A stretch of 55,155 nucleotides of DNA from contig NZ_AKXQ01000032.1 in NCBI RefSeq assembly GCF_000276805.1, positions 1 to 55,155 on the forward strand. The letters run 5' to 3'. Positions 42,555-52,816 of this stretch are shown here, piece after piece. Below the pieces are notes generated by a model. The model was not told the origin of the DNA and made no database searches. It worked only from the letters and a program-made list of their open reading frames with translations. A program made the translations under genes and the position numbers. Position 1 is the stretch's first letter. Every line of letters starts with the position of its first letter. The stretch is from Moritella dasanensis ArB 0140 (GTDB lineage: Bacteria > Pseudomonadota > Gammaproteobacteria > Enterobacterales > Moritellaceae).

Positions 42555-44711
42555 TTATGCATGGGGATATACGACTAGATTCATATCATCTGCCATCACT
42601 TGTAATTCTTCCGTTATCTCTACTATTTGCTTCAGCTTCTGAATTAATAATAATGTATGTTTATGGCCATCATTTTCATAGCGTTTCAGTAATGCTTCGA
42701 TCTCACTAATATAAGCTTTATCGACGTTAACTGGCGATAAAATTGTACTTTGTGTTTGTTCTAGCGCACTGCTAATGAGTTGTGCTACCAAGGCTAAATC
42801 CTGCTGTAATTGCGGATCAATAATTTTATTTCTGTGTACGCCTAACGCGGACAATGCCGATAACATGGCATGGTTACGACGTGAAATATCGTAAACGTGA
42901 TTTAGTTTATGGCGTTTATCGTTGGGTTCAACTTGCATGTCTTTCCACGACGCGATCAAGTGACTGTCGGCAACATAGGCTTGACGACGAGAGACTCGGT
43001 AGGGTAAATCATTATTTTTACCTGACTCGTATTGCTTAATGATCTCGTGGAAATAGTTTTGGTTAGCGGTAATTGCTTCGACTAAGTATTTAGGGAATTG
43101 CTTATACTGCCAGTTAGGGAGTACTAACTTAGCGAGTAAGAACGCAATACTACAACCGGTTAAGGTATCTATGATCCGCGGTATCGTAACGACGTAACCT
43201 TGTTGGTAGAGTACATTAAATGCCAATAATACCAGTAAGGTAATATAGGTCACTGCTCGACTGTAATTTTGACGTAAATAGTAAAAGAACAGAAATGCCG
43301 ATATCGCTAATAAAAATAATTGGCTGCGCTCTGTTGGGAACAGGTACAGCAAGGTTGCCCCTATAATAATGCCCATCAGTGTGCCACTTATACGTTGTTT
43401 TAGTTTTACTCGCGTGGCGCTGTAACTCGGCTGTAGTACAAATAATGTTGTTAATACCACCCAGTAACCATGCAAATCAGACGCTAAAATAATACCAATG
43501 CCTAAGGCTATACCTAAGGTTAAACGGATCGCGTGACGAAGTACTGGACTCGATAAGTGTAAGGCATTACTGAGGCGCTGTATTACCGGCAGTTGTTCAC
43601 GTGGTGCCATGACTAAGAACGCTTGATCGTTTTGCGGTTCGCTGTTAATTAATAATTCATCGGCTTTACGTAAATTCCGAAATAACAGTTTTAAAGGGCC
43701 AAAGAGTTGCCATTCCAACGATGTTTCTAATGTCAGTAATTCTTGTTTTAAAATGGCTAATGACCAAGTTAAGCCATGATCATGTTGATAAGCTTGCTTG
43801 TATAACGTTGCGTGACCACGTTGGGTACAGGCGCTGGCAAGTTGTTTTAGTACTTGTTCGAAACCAGCAATAATTAAATCATTATTCAAATTACGTTTTA
43901 ACGACCCATAATGAAAATGGCTCGAGGTCATTTTTTCATGCAGTTCTTGGGCTTCTTGATAAAGATGGATCAAGTGCTGGAGTTCATGAGAAATATCTTT
44001 TTCACCGACATGGTAATCGATATTGGTTCGACACTCGGACATTGCATTGACTATATTAATATTCAAGGTCGATAAGGTATGGCGAATGGTTTTATGATCA
44101 TCGTTAGCTTGAGAAAAAAACTTCGATTTTTCTTGTTGATATAAGCCTAAAGAAAAATAAATATCGGCTAATCGTTCGCGGATCGGATTATATAAAGTGA
44201 CCTTAAGCAGTACCGTCGAGATGATGAAGTACCATGCTGCACCCGCAATAAGTAACAATGAGTTGAGATTAAAATCATTGCCGCTAAGTGCCGTTGCCGA
44301 TTCAGCATCATGGCTTAAGCTGAGCATGGTATAAACGGCAATCATCAACGTCGCAAAACTGATGGTGACATAACGCTTACCTAACGAGCCTAAAATAATG
44401 ATCGCAAAGCTAAACAGGCAGCTGCCCAGTAAAAATAGCAGTGGGTAGGGGAATAATAAACTGACTAATAACGAGGATAAAGTAAAACAAACAAGCGCTA
44501 ACAAGCTATTGATAATACGCTGCTTAATACTGTCGTCACCCTCAGAAATAACAGCCGCTACAATACCCAGTACTGCGGTCACTGCAAGTTCAGAAAAACC
44601 CAGGAAGTAACCCGGGATCAGTAATGTAATTGAAGCTAGAAATGCTTTTAAGGCAATAAAGAAATTACTGTTGGCGGTCAAATAAGTCAGCTTTTGCCAT
44701 AATATCAGCAT
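42555..44711 (-). CDS. yccS: YccS-family (FUSC) inner-membrane protein
   Basis: The 718-residue protein has two blocks of membrane helices, about residues 15-175 and 395-520, each followed by a cytoplasmic helical region. Sequence and length parallel E. coli YccS (717), including the segments HGYWVVLTTLFVLQPSYSATR and RIIDTLTGCSIAF. FUSC proteins are related to aromatic-acid exporters such as AaeB, but YccS itself has no proven substrate. The gene lies 40 bases downstream of the two-component/binding-protein operon and could be cotranscribed. Confidence 0.85.
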   Translation of the reverse strand: MLILWQKLTYLTANSNFFIALKAFLASITLLIPGYFLGFSELAVTAVLGIVAAVISEGDDSIKQRIINSLLALVCFTLSSLLVSLLFPYPLLFLLGSCLFSFAIIILGSLGKRYVTISFATLMIAVYTMLSLSHDAESATALSGNDFNLNSLLLIAGAAWYFIISTVLLKVTLYNPIRERLADIYFSLGLYQQEKSKFFSQANDDHKTIRHTLSTLNINIVNAMSECRTNIDYHVGEKDISHELQHLIHLYQEAQELHEKMTSSHFHYGSLKRNLNNDLIIAGFEQVLKQLASACTQRGHATLYKQAYQHDHGLTWSLAILKQELLTLETSLEWQLFGPLKLLFRNLRKADELLINSEPQNDQAFLVMAPREQLPVIQRLSNALHLSSPVLRHAIRLTLGIALGIGIILASDLHGYWVVLTTLFVLQPSYSATRVKLKQRISGTLMGIIIGATLLYLFPTERSQLFLLAISAFLFFYYLRQNYSRAVTYITLLVLLAFNVLYQQGYVVTIPRIIDTLTGCSIAFLLAKLVLPNWQYKQFPKYLVEAITANQNYFHEIIKQYESGKNNDLPYRVSRRQAYVADSHLIASWKDMQVEPNDKRHKLNHVYDISRRNHAMLSALSALGVHRNKIIDPQLQQDLALVAQLISSALEQTQSTILSPVNVDKAYISEIEALLKRYENDGHKHTLLLIQKLKQIVEITEELQVMADDMNLVVYPHA

Positions 44712-44751
44712 GTGTAAGGCGCTCCAAATAAGGTGAGGTAAATCATCATGG

Positions 44752-46020
44752 CTATTGTGCTGCTTTTATCGCGTTAGTTAATTGGACAACAGCGGCTTCA
44801 TTGCTGATGCTTTTGTCATAAATGAAATTACTAATAACCTGGGTTATTGCTGATTGCACATAGGTTGTGGTTGCCATTGCTTGTGAGAATGTCGGCACTA
44901 ACGTATGGTTTTTTGTGGCTTGTTGATAGTCGTTATATGCTTGCTTGCTGCAGGTATTTAAGTTGTTATTATCCATCGTGTTGACTATCGGTAATGACCC
45001 TTTCTTGGCATTGAAATCACGTTGTAACTCGGGGGTTAAGATGATGCTTGCTAAGGTATTCTGCGCTTTTTTAACGTCTGGAGAGACACTTTTTAATTTG
45101 AAAAAAGCAAAACTATCGACGTTGTAGCTAAATATACCTTCACTGCCTGGAAATTCGATACAGCGGATCTTGGTATTTAACTGCTGCTTTTCTTGCAGTA
45201 ATTTACCAGCAACCCAATCTCCCATTATTTGTATTGCAGCTTGGTCGTCAATAAGCAGTTTGGTTGATTGTTCCCAAGTGCGATTTTTGGCATTTTTATC
45301 AATATATAACGATACTTTTCGTAGTTGAGCAAAGGCGTTGATCATAGCTGGTGAAGTGAGTACTTGCGGATTGAGTTCGACAAAGGCTTGCTTGTATTGC
45401 TCTGCCCCCAGTATGGATAAACTAATGGACTCAAATAAGATCGCATCAGCCCATGGCTCTGAGGTGTGAGCTATTGGTAAATATCCAGCGGCTTCCAATA
45501 GTGGTAGTGCAGTGATCAGTTCATTTAAATCGGTCGGTATCGCAATTTTGGCTTGCTCGAATACTGCTTGGTTCAGCCATAACCAATTAATGCGATGTAT
45601 ATTAATCGGCACCGCAACATAGTGACCTTTATATTTCATCACTGGTTTAATGAACTCAGGCAGTTTACTGTCCCATTCTTCACGCTTGGCAATATCGTCG
45701 AGCGAAGTAAGGAAACCTAATTTGGCCCACTCTTGAATATTGTGGCCCTTAATTAACGCGGCTGTTGGCGGATTACCAGACACAGCTCGCGAGCGTAATA
45801 CCGTTAAGGCACTGTTACCACCGCCACCTTTAATCGCAAAGTCTAGCCAGGTATTATCGGTTTCTTCGACTTTCTCTTGTAACTCACTGAGGGCATCAAG
45901 TTCTCCCCCTGAAGTCCACCAATGTAATACTTCTACTTGGCTTGCTGAGGCGGGAAATATGAATAAAATATTCAATAATATAAACAGTCGTGGGATGCGA
46001 TTACGGATGATGATATTCAT
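44752..46020 (-). CDS. Family 1 (sugar) periplasmic binding protein
   Basis: This 422-residue extracellular solute-binding protein has a signal peptide (about residues 1-26, ending FPASASQVEVLHWW). The start of the mature protein, VEVLHWWTSGGELDAL, resembles glucose/mannose-binding proteins such as Pseudomonas GtsA. It overlaps the histidine kinase gene by four bases (ATGA). No permease or ATPase gene follows; the next gene is YccS-like. It may feed a transporter encoded elsewhere or act as the periplasmic sensor partner of the kinase. Confidence 0.88.
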   Translation of the reverse strand: MNIIIRNRIPRLFILLNILFIFPASASQVEVLHWWTSGGELDALSELQEKVEETDNTWLDFAIKGGGGNSALTVLRSRAVSGNPPTAALIKGHNIQEWAKLGFLTSLDDIAKREEWDSKLPEFIKPVMKYKGHYVAVPINIHRINWLWLNQAVFEQAKIAIPTDLNELITALPLLEAAGYLPIAHTSEPWADAILFESISLSILGAEQYKQAFVELNPQVLTSPAMINAFAQLRKVSLYIDKNAKNRTWEQSTKLLIDDQAAIQIMGDWVAGKLLQEKQQLNTKIRCIEFPGSEGIFSYNVDSFAFFKLKSVSPDVKKAQNTLASIILTPELQRDFNAKKGSLPIVNTMDNNNLNTCSKQAYNDYQQATKNHTLVPTFSQAMATTTYVQSAITQVISNFIYDKSISNEAAVVQLTNAIKAAQ

Positions 46021-47486
46021 GACTGTGCTCGTGATGAAGGTTTATGCGGGAGTCGTAAGATAACTTTAAGTCCTGAATTTTCTCGATTATGTAAGGTCAA
46101 TGTACCTCCATGGGCACTGGCAATATTACGGGCAATGCTTAAGCCTAAACCGGAACCATCAGTGTCCTGGGCAATGCGCGTATAGGGCGTAAATATATCT
46201 TCTAACATGTCTTCTGGAATACCGGGTCCGGAATCAATCAAACAAATAACGATATGTTCTTGTTGCTGCTCGATAATTAGATGTAAAAAATCACCATATT
46301 TGATCGCGTTCTCAACCAAGTTGGTTAAGCAGCGTTTAATCGCTAACGGTTTACCGTGATAGTGGATCTCAATTTTAGGGAATTCAAACGTGACTTTTTC
46401 TTCATTGAGATTATGGTGTTCGGTAATTTCATAAAGCAGTTCTTGGATGTCTATTTGTGCATTGTTCTCATGAATGTCAGTATCTTTTACACATTGTAAC
46501 GCTCCCTTGACCATCATTTCTAATTGGTCGAGGTCATTATTAAACTTGGCTGTCTTGGCATCATCATTAAGTAATTCTGCGCGTAAACGTAATCGAGTGA
46601 TGGGAGTTTTTAAATCGTGAGAGATGGAACGAAATAAGCGTTCGCGATCGTCGATATAGCGTTTAATACGTAAATGCATGCGGTTAAATGCTTTGGTGGC
46701 GATGACTAATTCCGATGCTCCTTTTTCTGCGAGTAAGGGCTGGTCTAAATCTTGACTTAATGTTGCAGCCGCAGCGGCCAATTTTTTAAGCGGTTTGGTT
46801 TGCCAGCTTACTAATACGTAAATCATCCACATTAAATTGGCGGTGATTAAAAAGATAAAAAATAGTTGTTCATTACTGACTAAATTGTCATTAAGTGAGA
46901 CGTAAGGGCTGGGTAACAATGCCGCAATGTATAGCCATTCATCTGGTGCTAGCATCATTTGTATTACTAATACTGGCGGATTTAGCGGTTCTAAGGTCAA
47001 TGAATAATGTGCCCAAGAGCGGGGTAATTCCGATAGTAGGGTATCGTTGTTAAGTACGTGTAAGGTTTTAGGATGTGAAAACTCGGTTTTAATCACGATA
47101 TTATTGCCCAGTTTGTCACCTAGCACACGTTGAAACTCATCGAGTACTACGCGTTTCATTTCGCTATTTTCAACTGGGTCGATATCAATTTCGACTTCAT
47201 TTAATGATACAAAATAGCGACTGCCACCAAAATCGCGTAATTGTTCTAGGACGATGTGGCGATATTGCAAGGGTAAAGAATTAAAGAAGGTTGCGGTTGA
47301 GGCGATATTTTGCGCCATACCTTCTGAGGTGTTTTTTAAGCCTTCTAGTTCCTGATCTTTACTGAAGTTATACCAAATACTGGTTGAGATTAATTGCGCT
47401 GTTACGATTGATAACAGCGTTAGTAATAACATTCTCGAGACCAAAGAACTGGGTAATTGGCGATAAATATGTTCTTTAATCGTCAT
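46017..47486 (-). CDS. Sensor histidine kinase
   Basis: The 489-residue kinase has membrane helices at about residues 18-40 and 207-229 flanking a periplasmic domain of about 165 residues. A HAMP region, a HisKA domain with phospho-acceptor H290 (RSISHDLKTPITR), and an HATPase domain (NLVENAIKYGD, DSGPGIP, GSGLGLSIA) follow. It overlaps the response regulator gene by 11 bases and the binding-protein gene by four. The arrangement resembles the glucose-related GtrS/GltR pair of Pseudomonas beside gtsA; substrate assignment is inference. Confidence 0.93.
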   Translation of the reverse strand: MTIKEHIYRQLPSSLVSRMLLLTLLSIVTAQLISTSIWYNFSKDQELEGLKNTSEGMAQNIASTATFFNSLPLQYRHIVLEQLRDFGGSRYFVSLNEVEIDIDPVENSEMKRVVLDEFQRVLGDKLGNNIVIKTEFSHPKTLHVLNNDTLLSELPRSWAHYSLTLEPLNPPVLVIQMMLAPDEWLYIAALLPSPYVSLNDNLVSNEQLFFIFLITANLMWMIYVLVSWQTKPLKKLAAAAATLSQDLDQPLLAEKGASELVIATKAFNRMHLRIKRYIDDRERLFRSISHDLKTPITRLRLRAELLNDDAKTAKFNNDLDQLEMMVKGALQCVKDTDIHENNAQIDIQELLYEITEHHNLNEEKVTFEFPKIEIHYHGKPLAIKRCLTNLVENAIKYGDFLHLIIEQQQEHIVICLIDSGPGIPEDMLEDIFTPYTRIAQDTDGSGLGLSIARNIASAHGGTLTLHNRENSGLKVILRLPHKPSSRAQS

Positions 47487-48189
47487 AAGAGACTTCGGTG
47501 ATCAACACATAACCACGTCCGCGAATGGTTTTTATTAACGTTGGACTTTTACTGTTATCGCCGAGCTTTTGGCGTAAACGACTAAGCTGAATATCAATAC
47601 CGCGCTCCAATGGTAATGCTTCACGACCTCGGGTTGCATCCGAAAGCGCATCTCGATCGAGTACTTGATTGGGATTGGTCACAAACAGTTTTAGCATATT
47701 AAATTCACTGCCAGATAATTCCGTCGCATTGTTATCGGTTAAGCTAATTAATTGGCGTGTTAAGGTATCGAGTTTCCAATTGGCAAAAATAAAATAGCGG
47801 CCTTGCGTTGGTTTGGTATAACTTGAACGGCGTAATAAAGCTTTGATACGTGCGAGTAACTCTCGAGGACTAAAGGGTTTCGCCATGTAATCATCAGCGC
47901 CAATTTCGAGCCCGACAATACGGTCGGCTTCATCGGAGTTTGCGGTGAGCATTATGATCGGCACTTGCGAGGTGCGACGAATTTTTTGGCATAAGGTAAA
48001 CCCATCATCGCCAGGCATCATCACATCTAAGACGATAAGATCGGGCGTATTGGTGGCTAATACGCGTTGCATTTCTTTGCCTTCGCCAGCGGTTAGCACT
48101 GAGAATCCAGCTTGGTCGAGATATTCACTGAGTAACTCTTTGATCTCAACATCATCGTCAACGACTAATATTTGCTTTTTTGTGCTCAT
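47476..48189 (-). CDS. OmpR-family response regulator
   Basis: The 237-residue regulator has a receiver domain with acidic pocket DDD (residues 11-13), phospho-acceptor D55 (LIVLDVMMPGDDGF) and the conserved lysine in MAKPFSPREL. A winged-helix output domain follows (RGIDIQLSRLRQKLGD, TIRGRGYVL). ATG at 48189 is preferred because GGAT lies eight bases upstream; an in-frame TTG two codons earlier is an alternative. It heads a regulator-kinase-binding-protein operon. Confidence 0.94.
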   Translation of the reverse strand: MSTKKQILVVDDDVEIKELLSEYLDQAGFSVLTAGEGKEMQRVLATNTPDLIVLDVMMPGDDGFTLCQKIRRTSQVPIIMLTANSDEADRIVGLEIGADDYMAKPFSPRELLARIKALLRRSSYTKPTQGRYFIFANWKLDTLTRQLISLTDNNATELSGSEFNMLKLFVTNPNQVLDRDALSDATRGREALPLERGIDIQLSRLRQKLGDNSKSPTLIKTIRGRGYVLITEVSYDD

Positions 48190-48271
48190 GCCCAATCCAT
48201 TATTTACATTGCGTAACGTGTATTGAACAGCTTGGAGCGGGAAATTTCAAGAAGAACATTTTAAGAAGACA

Positions 48272-48302
48272 TAAAAAAGCCAACTATCGTCATAGTTGGC
48301 TT
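48272..48302 (-). terminator. Terminator of fadBA
   Basis: An 11-bp stem AAGCCAACTAT/ATAGTTGGCTT with a 4-base loop is followed on the minus strand by six T. It lies 40 bases after the fadA stop. Confidence 0.9.
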
Positions 48303-48341
48303 GATATAGATTAAATAACCGTATTTTTTGTACAGTCTTTA

Positions 48342-49532
<1,191 letters not shown>

Positions 49533-51677
49533 TTAGTAAAAAGTTTTGCCGTCAGCTGCGCGTTGACGCAAGCCATCAGTTACTTGGTAAAGTGGTCCTA
49601 AATCAGCAAATGAATCTGCTAATTCAATGTATTTATCTAGACCCATAGTATCTAGGTAACGGAATACACCACCACGGAATGGAGGGAAGCCAATACCATA
49701 GATAAGTGCCATATCAGCATCACCAGGTGTAGCAACAATACCTTCTTCAAGACAACGAACAACTTCGTTAATCATCGGGATCATACAGCGAGCAATTATA
49801 TCATCTTTAGTGAAGTCAGCTTTTTCGCCAGCGACTTCAGCAAGTAGTTCATAGCTTTTCGCTTCTGGTGTTTTCTGTACGCGACCACGACGGTCTTTTG
49901 CATAAGAATAGAAACCAACACCATTTTTCTGGCCATAACGTGTCGCGTCAAACATCACATCGATTGCATCTTTGCCTGTTTTCGCCATACGCTCAGGGAA
50001 ACCCTCAGCCATAACAGCTGCGGCATGGTGACCAGTATCAATACCAACAACATCGAGTAGATATGCTGGACCCATTGGCCAACCAAATTGTTTTTCCATT
50101 ACTTTATCAACAGCAACAAAATCAGCGCCATCAGCGATTAATTTTGAGAATCCGAAGAAGTAAGGGAACAATACACGGTTTACAAAGAAACCAGGGCAGT
50201 CGTTTACAACGATAGGCGTTTTGCCCATTTTAGCTGCGTATGCAACAGTCGTCGCAATTGTTTCATCTGATGATTTCTCACCACGGATGATTTCAACTAA
50301 TGGCATTTTGTGTACAGGGTTGAAGAAATGCATACCACAGAATTGTTCTGGGCGTTTTAAGTTCTTCGCAAGTACATTAATTGGGATGGTAGATGTGTTT
50401 GACGTAATGACTGTGTCAGCACTGACATTATCTTCTAATTCAGCTAGTACTGCGGCTTTAATTTTTGGATTTTCAACAACCGCTTCAACAATAATGTCAG
50501 CTTCATCAACTGAGTTATAGCTTAGCGTCGGCGTGATTGAAGAAATAACTTTCGCTAGTTTAGCGCCGTCAATACGACCGCGTTTCAGTTGCGTTGTTAA
50601 TAAACCAGACGCTGTCGCCATACCAAGATCTAATGCAGCATCGTTGATATCTTTCATGATAACTGGTGTGCCTTTAACTGCTGATTGGTAAGCGATACCG
50701 CCACCCATGATACCAGCGCCAAGTACAGCGGCTTTATTGGTTGCTTTACCTGCTTTTGCCGCTTTCTTTGCGCCAGCTTTTAGTGCTTGGTCGCTCAGGA
50801 ATAGGCCAACTAATGCTTGTGCTGCATCTGTTTTAGCAAGTTTAATGAATGTTGCTGCTTCTGCACCAAGTGCACCGGTACGGTCCATTCTTGCTGCTGC
50901 TTGAATTGTCTTCACTGCAGCCGTTGGTGCTGGGTAATGTTTACCTGCTTTCGCGTATACCATACCAAGTGCAGTAGAGAAACTCATGGTCGCTTCAATT
51001 TTATTTAGACCTAACGGCGCTTGTTTTTGCGCACGACGTGATTTCCAGTCTAGTTTGCCTGCAATCGCATCTTTAATCATAGATAGTGCAGCATCACGTA
51101 ATTTCTCGGGTGCTACAACCGCATCTACAGTGCCAAACTTAAGGGCCGCAGGTGCTTTATAATCTTTACCAGTTGTGATCCACTCAACGGCATTATCAGC
51201 GCCGATTAGACGTGGTAAACGTACTGTGCCACCGAAACCAGGCATGATACCTAATTTAGTCTCAGGTAAACCGATACGTGCCGTCGTGTCTGCAACACGG
51301 AAGTCAGTCGCTAGAATTGCTTCACAGCCACCGCCAAGTGCATGACCGTTTACTGCTGAGATTGTTGGATATGGCAGGTCTTCAATCGCATTGAATACTG
51401 CATTTGCTTGTTCCAACCAACCTAATAGTTCAGCGTCTGGTAGTTTAAACAGCTCGAGGAATTCAGTGATATCAGCGCCAACGATGAATGCACCTTTGCC
51501 TGATGTTTGAATTAATCCTTTAATATCTGAATTAGTCTGTAATACTTTTACAGCTTCAGTTAATGCTTGTAATGTTGCTTGATCAAATTTATTAACAGGG
51601 CCTTTCGCGTCATATTTTAATTCTGCGATGCCATCTTCTAATAGAGTGACCGAGAGTTGTTCGGCTTGGTAAATCAT
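49533..51677 (-). CDS. fadB: Fatty-acid oxidation complex alpha subunit FadB
   Basis: This 714-residue multifunctional protein carries enoyl-CoA hydratase/isomerase activity in the N-terminal third ([21 protein letters not shown]). 3-hydroxyacyl-CoA dehydrogenase follows, with NAD-binding [18 protein letters not shown] and catalytic [17 protein letters not shown]. With FadA it forms the alpha2beta2 complex. ATG at 51677 ([13 protein letters not shown]) is preceded by AAGGAGA. Length is close to E. coli FadB (729). A PsrA/FadR-like palindrome lies 118 bases upstream. Confidence 0.97.
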   Translation of the reverse strand: MIYQAEQLSVTLLEDGIAELKYDAKGPVNKFDQATLQALTEAVKVLQTNSDIKGLIQTSGKGAFIVGADITEFLELFKLPDAELLGWLEQANAVFNAIEDLPYPTISAVNGHALGGGCEAILATDFRVADTTARIGLPETKLGIMPGFGGTVRLPRLIGADNAVEWITTGKDYKAPAALKFGTVDAVVAPEKLRDAALSMIKDAIAGKLDWKSRRAQKQAPLGLNKIEATMSFSTALGMVYAKAGKHYPAPTAAVKTIQAAARMDRTGALGAEAATFIKLAKTDAAQALVGLFLSDQALKAGAKKAAKAGKATNKAAVLGAGIMGGGIAYQSAVKGTPVIMKDINDAALDLGMATASGLLTTQLKRGRIDGAKLAKVISSITPTLSYNSVDEADIIVEAVVENPKIKAAVLAELEDNVSADTVITSNTSTIPINVLAKNLKRPEQFCGMHFFNPVHKMPLVEIIRGEKSSDETIATTVAYAAKMGKTPIVVNDCPGFFVNRVLFPYFFGFSKLIADGADFVAVDKVMEKQFGWPMGPAYLLDVVGIDTGHHAAAVMAEGFPERMAKTGKDAIDVMFDATRYGQKNGVGFYSYAKDRRGRVQKTPEAKSYELLAEVAGEKADFTKDDIIARCMIPMINEVVRCLEEGIVATPGDADMALIYGIGFPPFRGGVFRYLDTMGLDKYIELADSFADLGPLYQVTDGLRQRAADGKTFY

Positions 51678-52174
51678 TACGTTTCTCCTTGCTAAAGCGA
51701 TGGTGATCATCAGCTCCGTTTGCTATTTACCAGCTATGTAGGGTACTGGTTGATCTCATTCTGTCGATAATTTCACAATATTTCAACACTTATTTTAAAC
51801 GACCGTTTAACTTTTTCTTGATCGGATTACCACCAACTAGTCACTAAGTAGTATTAATGGCGTCAAGATGAAGATCGAGATAATGCGAGCGAAATAACTT
51901 ATTTACCTTTGAAACTGACTATCGGCACTCAGTTTAAGGGATTTTTAAGTGTTTAATTTCTTATTGTTAGGTTTATTGAGTTTTATTAACTGTAAAGTGT
52001 TCAGCTTACAACTGTTTTTAATTGTTGGATGTTTGTTGATGAATGTTTAATGAAGATAAATTGGTCATCACTTAACTTTTAAAAATTGTGATCCTGAACC
52101 TGCTATTATCAACAAGCATATAACAGTAGAATGGTGATGTTCACCTTTTATAGTAGAATATACTCAGGATATAA
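51678..52174. other. Intergenic region between fadB and yigZ
   Basis: This 497-base divergent gap contains the fadB operator candidate and no gene that I can support. In E. coli the equivalent place between fadB and yigZ is filled by pepQ, which is absent here. Promoters of fadB (-) and yigZ (+) must lie here; none is clear. Confidence 0.6.
51795..51810. promoter_or_regulatory. PsrA-like operator upstream of fadB
   Basis: TTAAACGACCGTTTAA has perfect 6-bp arms around a 4-base centre and fits the AAAC-N4-GTTT pattern of the fatty-acid regulator PsrA. A fadBA target for such a regulator is known in Shewanella-like bacteria. No regulator gene is in the window. Confidence 0.6.
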
Positions 52175-52795
52175 ATGACAGCGAATAGTCCTTATTTTGT
52201 TTTAGAACAGACTTATGAATACACTGAAGAAATAAAAAAAAGCCGTTTTATCACTTACCTTACGCCGACCAAAGGACGCCAAGCGGCGGAGCAATTGGTG
52301 CGGGAGATTAAAGCGCTGCACCCTAGTGCGCGTCATCACTGTTGGGCGTTTGTTGCTGGTAGACCAAGTGATGGTCAGCAATATGGTTTTAGTGATGACG
52401 GTGAACCTTCAGGTACTGCGGGCAAACCTATCCTTAATTGTTTACTTGGTAGTGATGTTGGTGAAATGACCGCTGTTGTTGTGCGTTATTATGGTGGTAT
52501 TAAATTAGGCACTGGCGGATTAGTGCGTGCTTATGCTGGCGGTGTGCAACAAATACTTAAGTTAATAGAACCGATTGAATGTCTTATATATACAGAACTT
52601 AACTTAACATGTGATTATGCCCAAATAGCAGCAATAGAGAGTTTATTTTCAGTATATAATGGTAAATTAAGACATGCTGAATATGGTGAGCGAGTCGTCA
52701 TGCAGCTTGATGTTGATGCGAGGCATGTTCAAGCCTTCATTACAGCTGTTAAAAATAAAACCAATGGCCAAGTTAATGTCAAAGTGGTCGATTAA
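52175..52795 (+). CDS. yigZ: IMPACT/YigZ-family protein
   Basis: The 206-residue protein has the family core RHHCWAFVAGRP, FSDDGEPSGTAGKPIL and VVVRYYGGIKLGTGGLVRAYAGG, followed by a C-terminal ferredoxin-like domain. The fold is related to ribosomal protein S5/EF-G domains and to eukaryotic IMPACT; the bacterial role is not established. In E. coli yigZ also precedes trkH and hemG, so this is a conserved block. CAGGAT precedes the ATG. Confidence 0.93.
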   Translation: MTANSPYFVLEQTYEYTEEIKKSRFITYLTPTKGRQAAEQLVREIKALHPSARHHCWAFVAGRPSDGQQYGFSDDGEPSGTAGKPILNCLLGSDVGEMTAVVVRYYGGIKLGTGGLVRAYAGGVQQILKLIEPIECLIYTELNLTCDYAQIAAIESLFSVYNGKLRHAEYGERVVMQLDVDARHVQAFITAVKNKTNGQVNVKVVD

Positions 52796-52816
52796 TATTT
52801 AGGGATAAAAATAATA

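Noticed and set aside
42854-43039. 61-codon frame antisense to the YccS-like gene
   Set aside because: No ribosome-binding site, no homology, entirely inside a conserved gene.
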